Source: CAMCYM01 sp964405405 (GTDB lineage: Bacteria; Bacteroidota; Bacteroidia; Flavobacteriales_D; Sanyastnellaceae). Taken from it: a stretch of 64,000 bases of DNA. This document shows, one piece after another, positions 41,112-49,580 of the stretch. The notes under the pieces are model-generated. The model did not search any database and was not told the DNA's origin. It worked only from the letters and a program-made list of their open reading frames with translations. The translations under genes and the position numbers were made by a program. The first letter of the stretch is position 1. Each line of letters opens with the position of its first letter. The stretch is from NCBI GenBank assembly GCA_964405405.1, contig CAYONT010000003.1:77217-141216 (forward strand), in the 5' to 3' direction.

Positions 41112-43183
41112 GCCGGTTCCGCGCACAGGGCGCGTGGGCGGCAGGTTCGGCGCGGGCGACCCGGGGGTCGCTGTTCGTTGCCCTGCTCGCCGGAGGGCTG
41201 TGGGGGGCGGCTTGGGGCCAAGGGAGCACCACGGGGGGAGCGCCCACGGCTTCGGGGGCGGCCTTGCCGCCGGCGCTGGGACTTCCGGCTCCGGGGCACC
41301 AGGTGTCGAGGCTGCCGGGCGGTCTCACCCTGGGCGGGTACTACCGTTTCTGGGGTTGGAACCGGGCCCTGGACCAGCCTTACCGCGTGCTGACCGACAA
41401 CGCCTTCGCAAACACCCCGCCCCGGGTTTTGGGGGTCGGGGATGTGTACCGAGATCCGCCGGTGATGCTCATGAACTTGGGGCTGCGGCCGGGGGGCGGG
41501 GCCAGCTTGGGCATGGACTGGGCGATGTACGGTCATTTCCAGGGGATTCCCGGTACGGTGCCATACAACCTCAACTTGGGCATCAACTTCTACGGCTCGG
41601 TGCCCACCGAGCATTTCCTGCTGGGCTTTCAACTCGGGGGCATCCATTGGACGGAGTTGAGCGGGATGACCTTCGCCAGTTTCCCGGGTTACGAGCGGTA
41701 CAGTTTGATCGAGCGTTGGCCTTGGGAGGGTGTGGGTTCGAGCATGGACCGGGGCGCCTATTTCTTTGAGAAGGGGACCATCAACCGGGACGCCCGTTGG
41801 GCGCGACAAGCCTTCAAGGGGGCGGTGTTGGATCTTTCGGAGTTGCCCGGAGGACTGGAGGCCCGGGTGTTGTGGGGCAAGACGCCGGCGACTTCGATTT
41901 TCGGCGATCCACAGGAACGGTATTCGATGGGCGGTCGGGTTCGGAAGGCCTTCGATCCCAAGACCTACCTCGGTGTGAACGGGATTCAGCATGTCGGGTA
42001 CGCCGATGCGCTGTCCTTGAACCGGACCCGCATCGTGTTGTGGACGGCGGATGGCATGTGGTCAGATGGCGATGGTGAACTGCAGTTTGAGGCGGGTGCG
42101 GGCCATTATGAATCCGATGCCGTGCCCAGTCCGTGGGGCAGTGCCGTCCGGGTACGGGCGAAGGCGCCCAAGCGTTGGTGGGGCTTCCCGGTGGAAGCGG
42201 AATTCTTCCGCTTGAGCCCGCGGTTCGTCAATTACTATGCAAATTTCATCAGTCCCAATGCGCAAGCTTTGGGAACAGAAACGGCTCCGGCTGGCGTGGC
42301 GGGCGGTGGCGCGACCGCCTTTGGCGGGAGTTTGACGGATGTAGGCCAAATCCAAAACAACCGCATCGGATTCAATGTCAATGCATGGTTCGAACCCGGT
42401 CCCAACTTCAAATGGAATGTGGGCTGGTCGTCCTCTCAGGAATTGGAGTCCGGTGGCAACCGGCTGAGCCTGGGGCACAAGATCAATGGGCTGCAACTGA
42501 GCCGGTTCGTGCCGTTTACCCAGGGCATGGGACCTTACCGCCGGTGGAATTCGTTCTACCGCGGGGTGTCAGAGGATGTGTTCATCACGGACGTCGACCC
42601 CACGACGGGTTTGCCGGCAACGCGTACAGCGTTCAACATGGTGCAGGTGCACATGAAGCAACGGTTGGGTCATGGTTCCAAGCATCCTGCGCTGCTGAAC
42701 TACGTGGTGTCTGCGGGCAGCGTCGCGGACCGGTGGACACCGGTGCCGGTGGTGGATTCCACGGCTTACCTGCGGGCGCATTACCACGAGTTGGATGCCA
42801 TGGTCCGGTGGAATGAGGCGGTGGATTTGGCCTTCTTTGTGGGATGGGAACAAATCCGGGGCAACCACCAACTGAACAACCTGTATTACTTGAATGATGC
42901 GGGGGTGACGGAAGGGGCGCGGCTGGAAGCGGGTGCGGCGTTTGTGGGCTCGGGCCTGGCTGGGACGGCAATTCCGGGGGCTTCCTATGCCGGTGCGGCT
43001 TTTGCTGCTGCGGGCAGCGTGGACCAGCGCTCTTGGCACTGGGGAGCGGGTTTTGATGTCCGAATCAGCAACCAGGCTGGGTTGTATGTACGGCACCACC
43101 GGTTCGTGCAGGAGGATATAAACTTTACAGAGGACCGCATTGGCGGCTCGGAAACTTCGGTTGAACTCAAGATCTTTTTCTGA
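41108..43183 (+). CDS. Probable outer-membrane beta-barrel protein (glucan operon)
   Basis: 691 residues. The N-terminal hydrophobic stretch (SLFVALLAGGLWGAAWGQ) is a signal peptide. The mature protein has alternating aromatic beta strands such as GGLTLGGYYRFWGWNRAL and ends SVELKIFF; a terminal Phe is the outer-membrane barrel signature. There is no TonB box, plug or SusC-type domain. I do not recognise the family. The ATGA overlap with the preceding gene and position before the next barrel suggest a paired export/uptake or anchoring role for glucan fragments. It could also be a large surface protein of other function. Confidence 0.7.
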   Translation: MSRFRAQGAWAAGSARATRGSLFVALLAGGLWGAAWGQGSTTGGAPTASGAALPPALGLPAPGHQVSRLPGGLTLGGYYRFWGWNRALDQPYRVLTDNAFANTPPRVLGVGDVYRDPPVMLMNLGLRPGGGASLGMDWAMYGHFQGIPGTVPYNLNLGINFYGSVPTEHFLLGFQLGGIHWTELSGMTFASFPGYERYSLIERWPWEGVGSSMDRGAYFFEKGTINRDARWARQAFKGAVLDLSELPGGLEARVLWGKTPATSIFGDPQERYSMGGRVRKAFDPKTYLGVNGIQHVGYADALSLNRTRIVLWTADGMWSDGDGELQFEAGAGHYESDAVPSPWGSAVRVRAKAPKRWWGFPVEAEFFRLSPRFVNYYANFISPNAQALGTETAPAGVAGGGATAFGGSLTDVGQIQNNRIGFNVNAWFEPGPNFKWNVGWSSSQELESGGNRLSLGHKINGLQLSRFVPFTQGMGPYRRWNSFYRGVSEDVFITDVDPTTGLPATRTAFNMVQVHMKQRLGHGSKHPALLNYVVSAGSVADRWTPVPVVDSTAYLRAHYHELDAMVRWNEAVDLAFFVGWEQIRGNHQLNNLYYLNDAGVTEGARLEAGAAFVGSGLAGTAIPGASYAGAAFAAAGSVDQRSWHWGAGFDVRISNQAGLYVRHHRFVQEDINFTEDRIGGSETSVELKIFF

Positions 43184-44955
43184 TGATGGCACGACGCATG
43201 GGGCGATTGGTTGGTATGTTGGTGGGCTTGGTTCCGTGGCTCGTGCTGCAGGCCCAGCAAGACCGGATTGTTTTCACCGGGGCGGGCCGGATGTGGATGC
43301 ACCATGACCGGGTTTCTGGAGCGCTTCTGGAGGACGGCACGCTGAACGGCACCCTGGTCGCAGGGGACACGGTGACGCCGCGCCGGGTGATGGCTGGAAC
43401 GGCTCTTTTCGACTTCGGTGTGGTGGCGCGTCCCGACCGAGCGACGGAAATCGTTGCGGTCACGCGGGTGACCAGCACGCTCGATGGTTTCTGGGGTCAA
43501 GGAGTGGGTTTCCAGGTTCGAGAACTGTATGCCCGGGGGGTCATTCGGGGAAAAATTCGGTACCGGGTGGGAGACTTGGATCTCCGGCTGACGCCATACA
43601 CCCTTTGGAACGGGAATGGAGACTTGGGAAACCGGATTCCCGATTTGTGGCGGGTTTGGTCTGACTGGGTGGATTACGACCGCTTCCAGCGCGATGGGCA
43701 CTGGCGTCAGCAGGGGTTGGATGTGGATGCGGCGCTGGCTTCGCGGTGGTTTGATGAGATCACGGTGCGTGGGGCGCTGACGAAGCAGCGGGCCACGGAT
43801 TACTTTTTCCAGCCGGATCGGCTGTTGGGGTTGGGGACGTTGGAGATGCGTCGGGGACGATGGAACGGGGGGTACAGGATGGTGTCGCTGTTCGATGTGG
43901 CGCCGACGGCCCAGTTTTCGACGGCGGCGGCCCGGTCGACGGTGCACAGTGTGGACCTGCGGGGCAAGGTGAAGGCTCAGTCCCAGTGGACCTGGGGTGC
44001 AGAGGCCGGTTGGTCGGGAACGGAGTTTGTCGATATGGCGGGGGCCCCAGAACCGGGTCGGGATGGCTTTGCCGAAGTTTGGGGGCGATGGGATGCCGCG
44101 GATTCGACGGGGTTCTGGCGGGGCGTCTCTGCGACGGTGGAGGCCCGCCGGGTGGGGACGGGGTACCGAAGCCCGGGAGCCCAGTCGCGCCGAACGGATT
44201 GGGGTGCGTCATCGGGCACCTGGGGCTTCTACACGAACCAGGAGCGGGTGCGGCCCCTCACCACGGTGGACCTGTTGCAGGACCCCGGTGTGTACCGCCC
44301 CACCTTGTCGATGGGGTTGCAGGCTTACAATCCGGCATTCCGGAACGCCCTGCCCTACGGGGCCGCCACCCCGAACCGGCAGGGCCTCGCCGTGGCGATG
44401 CGCCGCGATCGTCCGGAGGAAGCCTGGTCCTTCGGCGAACTGCGGCTGGACCTGACGACCGAGCTCGCAGGCCAAGGCATCGCCACCCACCGGAACATGG
44501 GGGTCCTCGATGGCTACACCCGGCTCCGGCTCGACCGCTGGTACGGCGGCCAGCGCCCCTTCTCCTGGGACCTCCACCTCCACGCGGAACGCACCGACCG
44601 CGCCGGCCTCGCCGACACCGGCCTCGGCGCCGTGGACTGGCGGCAAGCTTGGTTCGCAGGGGGCTTCCAGTGGCAATTCCAGCGGGACTTGAGCCTGCAG
44701 TGTTCCTTGTTGTCCCTCCGCGCCCAAGGCACCGAGTACCTCGCCGTTCGGGACCCCTTCGATCGCATCGTCGATTACCGTCGGCACGAAGCTGACCTCC
44801 GGGAGCGCGTGCTCGCGACCGGGTTGTCTTATCGGTTTACAGATTCCATCCGTTTGGACTTGCAGTACCGTGCGCTCTTCCGGAGTGACGCATTGCTCGC
44901 CGCTTACGACTACCAGTGGAGCCAGTGGAACTTCCTCTACACCCTTTATTTCTGA
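43183..44955 (+). CDS. Second probable outer-membrane beta-barrel protein
   Basis: 590 residues. Signal peptide GRLVGMLVGLVPWLVLQAQ. The mature sequence is rich in Trp, Tyr and Arg and ends QWSQWNFLYTLYF, again a terminal Phe. Strands such as VGDLDLRLTPYTLWNGNG alternate polar and apolar residues. No plug, TonB box or known transporter motif is seen. It overlaps the preceding gene by one base (TGATG) and the following gene in the same manner. Together with the 691-residue protein it may replace the missing SusC function, but this is speculation. Confidence 0.7.
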   Translation: MMARRMGRLVGMLVGLVPWLVLQAQQDRIVFTGAGRMWMHHDRVSGALLEDGTLNGTLVAGDTVTPRRVMAGTALFDFGVVARPDRATEIVAVTRVTSTLDGFWGQGVGFQVRELYARGVIRGKIRYRVGDLDLRLTPYTLWNGNGDLGNRIPDLWRVWSDWVDYDRFQRDGHWRQQGLDVDAALASRWFDEITVRGALTKQRATDYFFQPDRLLGLGTLEMRRGRWNGGYRMVSLFDVAPTAQFSTAAARSTVHSVDLRGKVKAQSQWTWGAEAGWSGTEFVDMAGAPEPGRDGFAEVWGRWDAADSTGFWRGVSATVEARRVGTGYRSPGAQSRRTDWGASSGTWGFYTNQERVRPLTTVDLLQDPGVYRPTLSMGLQAYNPAFRNALPYGAATPNRQGLAVAMRRDRPEEAWSFGELRLDLTTELAGQGIATHRNMGVLDGYTRLRLDRWYGGQRPFSWDLHLHAERTDRAGLADTGLGAVDWRQAWFAGGFQWQFQRDLSLQCSLLSLRAQGTEYLAVRDPFDRIVDYRRHEADLRERVLATGLSYRFTDSIRLDLQYRALFRSDALLAAYDYQWSQWNFLYTLYF

Positions 44956-46034
44956 TGGCCATGCGACTTGCACAATCAAAAATAAATCCATTGATTATCA
45001 TGGGTTTGATGGGTATTCTGTCTTGCTCACAGCCGGAAATTGAAGGCCCCGAAATCCAGGACATCTACGGGGAGTTTGCAGTGTTGGAGGGCTTGCGTTC
45101 GGACCGAGAATCCGTCGACTTTACGGCGGGCGAACGGGTGGGCTTTTCTGCGCAGTTAAGCATCCGGACCGATTGGACCTTGGAAATCATCGGTTTGAGT
45201 TCAGGAGCCAAGAAGGTCATCGAGGGCCGGGAGCGGGACATCACCCCCGAGGTGCTGCAGTGGGACGGAACCATCACCTTTGCGCCGCTTTTCGGAGAGG
45301 AATTGTGCATGACCCGCTTGGTTTTTGCGGAGTATCCCGACACGTTGTGGGGAGACACGGTGCTCGTGACGGGGATTCGTCCCGAGGCAGCGGTGGACCT
45401 GGTGTTGACCGATTTTGAATCGCTGACGCAGCCCATCGGCAACTTCACCGAGCCCGCTAGTTTCAACCAGCGCGTCACGGGTACCTACTACCAGAACCTC
45501 TTTACCTCGCCTCCTTCCTTCGCCACCGTGGAGCCACCACAGGGGACCAAGTTCTGGGTGATGTCGGCAGACCACAGCCCGGCGAACATCTTCATCTGTG
45601 GCGCATCGATGTTGGCTTCGGCCGCGACGACGGGCGATCCGGAAGCGGATTATTTGGCCTTGGGCACCTTGAACCCGGACAACGTGTACTTCAATGCCTT
45701 GGTGTATGGGTTTGGAGATGGCATCAGCCGGCTGCAGGTAGGCTTGCAGGAGGATGACAACCTGGACGGCGTCTACGACCGTTTCACAGAGGGGGCGTAC
45801 AATGCCGAGGTGGCTGTGGACTGGACAGGATGGCGGGTGGTGAGTTTGCCGTTGAGTGCGTTCGCACGCAGCACGGTGGGGGGGTATGGGAACAACGACA
45901 TCACGGGTGTGCAGGATTTGGACCGCATCATTCAGATGGAGTTTTTGCTGCTCGCCCAGCCCCAAACGTCTGGTTTTTGTGGCCACGCGCTGGATTTTGT
46001 CAACTTCACGCTCTACGCACCATGGCAGCCTTGA
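44955..46034 (+). CDS. Glucan-operon lipoprotein 1
   Basis: 359 residues from the ATG at 44955; MRL at 44961 is an alternative. Signal and lipobox: PLIIMGLMGILSC. An Ig-like N-terminal part (about 45-140) precedes a jelly-roll-like region (about 150-355) ending LDFVNFTLYAPW, the pattern of a carbohydrate-binding module. There is no TPR-like helical content as in SusD. It probably sits on the outer membrane and binds oligosaccharide. It overlaps the next gene by 13 nt. Confidence 0.75.
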   Translation: MAMRLAQSKINPLIIMGLMGILSCSQPEIEGPEIQDIYGEFAVLEGLRSDRESVDFTAGERVGFSAQLSIRTDWTLEIIGLSSGAKKVIEGRERDITPEVLQWDGTITFAPLFGEELCMTRLVFAEYPDTLWGDTVLVTGIRPEAAVDLVLTDFESLTQPIGNFTEPASFNQRVTGTYYQNLFTSPPSFATVEPPQGTKFWVMSADHSPANIFICGASMLASAATTGDPEADYLALGTLNPDNVYFNALVYGFGDGISRLQVGLQEDDNLDGVYDRFTEGAYNAEVAVDWTGWRVVSLPLSAFARSTVGGYGNNDITGVQDLDRIIQMEFLLLAQPQTSGFCGHALDFVNFTLYAPWQP

Positions 46035-47233
46035 GCCGGACGTTCCTGGTCTCGCTGGTCCCGGTGGTGCTGTTTTCGGTGCTGGTGGCCAGCACGGGCT
46101 GTGGGCTGACTTGGGAGACGGTGGCGCTGGAGGACGCCCGGGAGGTGCGCCAAGCGGCGGCTCCAACGACGGGATTGGGCGACTTTCGGTTGACGGATGT
46201 GTTTCGGGATGCCTCTCGAGATGTGTGGGGGCTGGAGAAGGATGGGTGCAAGGACCTCGCTTGGGTGACCGAACCGGTGTATGCCGGGGGGGGAGCGCTG
46301 CGGCTGGAATGGGCGCCGGGAGGTTGTCCCTGGACGGGCATGGGAATCGGTTGGGCCGGTTGGCAGGGGAAGGACCTGCGGGATGCCATGGAGACAGGGG
46401 CGTTGCGGTTTCGCATCCGCTCAGTGTCGGGCACGACCCACGTCCCCCTCATCATTTTTTTGCTCGAGGACTACAGCGGCGTGATGTCCTCTTCGGTGTT
46501 TGGAACGCATTGTTTGGAGAAGTATCCCTTGGATGAGGTTTGGCAAGAAGCTGTGCTGCCCCTGTCCACGTTCAATTGGAAGCAACAAGGTTGCGATATC
46601 AGCAACATCAAACAGATGGTGCTGGAGTTGCAAGGGGAAGGGGCGGTCTACATCGATGAAATGGAAATCGTGCCTTACGTCCCTCGGGTGATTCCAGGTC
46701 GCCGGGAGTTTCCGCCCAGCGTGGCGCCCTTGTTCGATGGCATCACGGCGGTTTTTGAGGACTACCTGGCCCACGGCTGGGGCTGGGGCGCGTATCCCTA
46801 CCGAACCTTTGCCATCGAGGACGGTGGTGGGGTGGAAGGCGGGGCCGGCATCCACATGCAATGGATGACGGGTTGGCAACCCTGTCCGGAGCGGCGATTG
46901 GGCATGAGCTGGACGGCCTGGCGCGGGGTCGATTTTCGGGGGGCGCCGGATGCCCAGTTGCGTTTTATGGTGCGAAGCGATTCGCCGGATGCCGGGATCA
47001 CCGGCTTGCGCGTAGGGTTCGAGGGATGGGACGGAGCGGTGTCCACCGTTTCGGTAGACAGCTTGGTGACCATCGACCGCCAGTGGCGCTGGGTCAACGT
47101 GCCCTTGTCGTCCATGCCCTTCGCCCGCGATCGTGTGGACCCGGCCCGCATTCGCCAGTTGATTTTTGAAGTTTCGCCCGGTTCTCGGGGCGATGTTTGG
47201 ATAGACCAAATCCGTATCCACCATGACGGCTGA
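46022..47233 (+). CDS. Glucan-operon lipoprotein 2 with two CBM11-like domains
   Basis: 403 residues from the ATG at 46022. Lipoprotein signal VVLFSVLVASTGC. Two similar jelly-roll domains (about 45-220 and 235-403) each contain a Trp-rich GMGIGWAGWQGKDL / GMSWTAWRGVDF segment and end in a YIDEMEI / WIDQIRI strand, as in CBM11-like glucan-binding modules. It probably holds beta-glucan at the outer surface for the GH3 and GH16 enzymes. It overlaps both neighbours (13 nt upstream and 11 nt downstream). Confidence 0.8.
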   Translation: MAALSRTFLVSLVPVVLFSVLVASTGCGLTWETVALEDAREVRQAAAPTTGLGDFRLTDVFRDASRDVWGLEKDGCKDLAWVTEPVYAGGGALRLEWAPGGCPWTGMGIGWAGWQGKDLRDAMETGALRFRIRSVSGTTHVPLIIFLLEDYSGVMSSSVFGTHCLEKYPLDEVWQEAVLPLSTFNWKQQGCDISNIKQMVLELQGEGAVYIDEMEIVPYVPRVIPGRREFPPSVAPLFDGITAVFEDYLAHGWGWGAYPYRTFAIEDGGGVEGGAGIHMQWMTGWQPCPERRLGMSWTAWRGVDFRGAPDAQLRFMVRSDSPDAGITGLRVGFEGWDGAVSTVSVDSLVTIDRQWRWVNVPLSSMPFARDRVDPARIRQLIFEVSPGSRGDVWIDQIRIHHDG

Positions 47234-49577
47234 TTTTCCAATGAATCGATTTTATTTCTTGCTGGGCACTGCGGTGCTGGCTGCTTTCGGCTGTGGAGGT
47301 GGGGACACGGGTTTGCAGGAGCCCCGGACGGACCGGGAGGCGTTTGTGGACTCTGTGCTCTCCACGTTGACGGTGGAGGACAAGGTGGGAGAAATGACCC
47401 AGCTGACGCTGGACATGTTGTTGGTGGGGGCTCCGTATGCCTCGGAGGAGCCGCACCGTCTCGATTCAGGGGAGGTCCGAGACGCCTTGGTGGAATGGCG
47501 GGTCGGGAGCATCCTGAACTGCGGGGGGCATGCGTACCCGCCCGAAACTTGGAAGGGGTTCATCACGGAAATCCAACGGGTCGCCCGCGAGGAAAAGGCT
47601 TCGGGGATTCCGGTCCTGTATGGCATCGACGCGATCCATGGTGCCACTTATACCTCGGGGGCGGTCCTCGGGCCCCAGCAGATCGGGCTGGCGGCGACGT
47701 GGGACACGAGCGCGGTGCGCACGTTCGCGGAGCACACGGCCCGCGAGGTTCGGTCCGTGGGCATTCCCTGGAATTTTTCGCCCGTATTGGATGTCGGACG
47801 GGACCCCCGCTGGCCGCGGTTCTGGGAGACGTTCGGGGAGGATGTGTTGCTCGCTTCCGACATGGGAGAGGCCATGGTACGGGGCTACCAGGAGGGGCCG
47901 GTCCCGGTGGCGGCCACGATGAAGCACTTCTTGGGGTACAGCCAATCGCTTTCGGGCAAGGACCGGACGCAGGCCTGGATTCCGGAGCGTGCTTTGCGGA
48001 CGTATTTCCTGCCCACTTTCCAGCGGGCCATTGCGTCCGGGGCGATGTCGGTGATGGTGAACAGTGGGGAGATCAATGGGATCCCGGTGCACGCGGACCG
48101 CTGGGTGTTGCAGGATTTGTTGCGGAAGGAGCTGGGCTTTGAGGGGGTGGTGGTCACGGATTGGGAGGATGTGAAGTACCTGTACACACGGCACAAGGTG
48201 GCGGCGAATTACAAGGATGCGGTGCGGATGGCGGTCGAGGCGGGCATCGACATGGCGATGGTTCCGGTGGATTTGGAGTTTCCGAAGTTGTTGTTGGAGC
48301 TGGTGAAGGAGGGGACGGTTGCGGAGGCCCGGCTCGACGAGAGCGTCCGCCGCATCTTGGGGATGAAGTACGACTTGGGGTTGTTTCATGGCGGCGCGGT
48401 GCCGGCGGCGGGGTCGGTGGATCCCTCGGCGGACCCGGAGCGGCCGGCCTTCGAGGCGCTTGCGCTGCGGGTGGCGGGGCGGTCGATGACGCTGCTGCGG
48501 AATGATTCGGTGGGGGCACAGCCGCTGTTGCCGTTGGACCCTGCAGCGCGCATCTTGGTGACGGGGCCCACGGCGCATTCGCTCAATGCGCTCAATGGGG
48601 GCTGGACGGGAACGTGGCAAGGACTGGATACGACGTACAACACGCCCGGAAGGCCCACCGCATGGCAGGCCGTTTCGGAGCGTTGGGCAGAGGCGGGTGG
48701 GCGTGCTGATTTCGTGCCCTTGGCCATGGACTTCGACGCCGCCGCCATCCGCACCCTGCAGGATGCCGTGGCCCGTCAGCGACCGACGTCGGTGGTGGTG
48801 TTCTGTGGGGAAATGCCGTACACCGAGAAACCCGGTGATTTGGAGGACCTGAATTTGCCGGCGAACCAGCAGGACTTGGTCCGGGCCTTGGGCGCGACCG
48901 GTGTACCGGTGGTGCTGGTGTACATCGGAGGACGCCCCCGGACCTTTGCGGCGGTCGAATCGGTGGCGGATGCCGTGCTCATGGCCTACTTGCCAGGCGA
49001 TTTCGGTGGGCAGGCCATCGCCCAGGTCCTCGCTGGAGACATCCAGCCTGAGGGCCGGTTGCCGTTCACCTGGCCCCGTCACCCTTCGTCGCACGCAGCT
49101 TATGACCACAAATACACCGACCGCATCCACACCGATTTTTCGGACCAGGCCTTCCAACCGTTGTTCGCCTTCGGGTCGGGTATGGGCTATGCGCAGCTCG
49201 CCATCACGGGAGTGACCACCGATCGCGCCACCTATGGCTTGCAGGACACCGTGCGGGTGACCGTCCGCTATGAACATGCCGGAGGACGGGAGGGCTGGGC
49301 GGCTGCTGAGGTCCTGCAGTTGTTCAGCCAGGACAGCGTCGCCAGCATCACCCCTGCGGTGGACCAACTCCGCGCTTGGCAGCGGGTGGAGGTTGCCCCC
49401 GGGGCCCAGGGTGAATCGGAGTTCCGACTCCCTGTGCAGGAGCTGGGCTTCATAGGCCGAGATCTGAAGTACGTGGTGGAACCCGGCATGTTCGGGTTGC
49501 GGGTGAATGGATTCCCGGCGGTCGCCGTGGAGGTAACGGAAACCGGGGCGGGTGATGCCCAGCAAAAAACCAATTGA
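47223..49577 (+). CDS. GH3 beta-glucosidase, lipoprotein
   Basis: 784 residues; the signal peptide begins at MNRFYFLLGTAVLAAFGC, so the Met at 47241 is a possible real start. The Cys gives a lipoprotein. Residues about 35-390 form the GH3 TIM barrel with GIDAIHGATY, KHFLGYSQSLSGKDR and the nucleophile Asp313 in GFEGVVVTDWED. The C-terminal alpha/beta sandwich (about 410-660) includes GEMPYTEKPGD and is followed by a fibronectin III-like domain (about 680-770). It should release glucose from oligosaccharides cut by the GH16 enzymes. Beta-1,3 versus other linkage cannot be told from sequence alone. Confidence 0.93.
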   Translation: MTADFPMNRFYFLLGTAVLAAFGCGGGDTGLQEPRTDREAFVDSVLSTLTVEDKVGEMTQLTLDMLLVGAPYASEEPHRLDSGEVRDALVEWRVGSILNCGGHAYPPETWKGFITEIQRVAREEKASGIPVLYGIDAIHGATYTSGAVLGPQQIGLAATWDTSAVRTFAEHTAREVRSVGIPWNFSPVLDVGRDPRWPRFWETFGEDVLLASDMGEAMVRGYQEGPVPVAATMKHFLGYSQSLSGKDRTQAWIPERALRTYFLPTFQRAIASGAMSVMVNSGEINGIPVHADRWVLQDLLRKELGFEGVVVTDWEDVKYLYTRHKVAANYKDAVRMAVEAGIDMAMVPVDLEFPKLLLELVKEGTVAEARLDESVRRILGMKYDLGLFHGGAVPAAGSVDPSADPERPAFEALALRVAGRSMTLLRNDSVGAQPLLPLDPAARILVTGPTAHSLNALNGGWTGTWQGLDTTYNTPGRPTAWQAVSERWAEAGGRADFVPLAMDFDAAAIRTLQDAVARQRPTSVVVFCGEMPYTEKPGDLEDLNLPANQQDLVRALGATGVPVVLVYIGGRPRTFAAVESVADAVLMAYLPGDFGGQAIAQVLAGDIQPEGRLPFTWPRHPSSHAAYDHKYTDRIHTDFSDQAFQPLFAFGSGMGYAQLAITGVTTDRATYGLQDTVRVTVRYEHAGGREGWAAAEVLQLFSQDSVASITPAVDQLRAWQRVEVAPGAQGESEFRLPVQELGFIGRDLKYVVEPGMFGLRVNGFPAVAVEVTETGAGDAQQKTN

Positions 49578-49580
49578 GCC

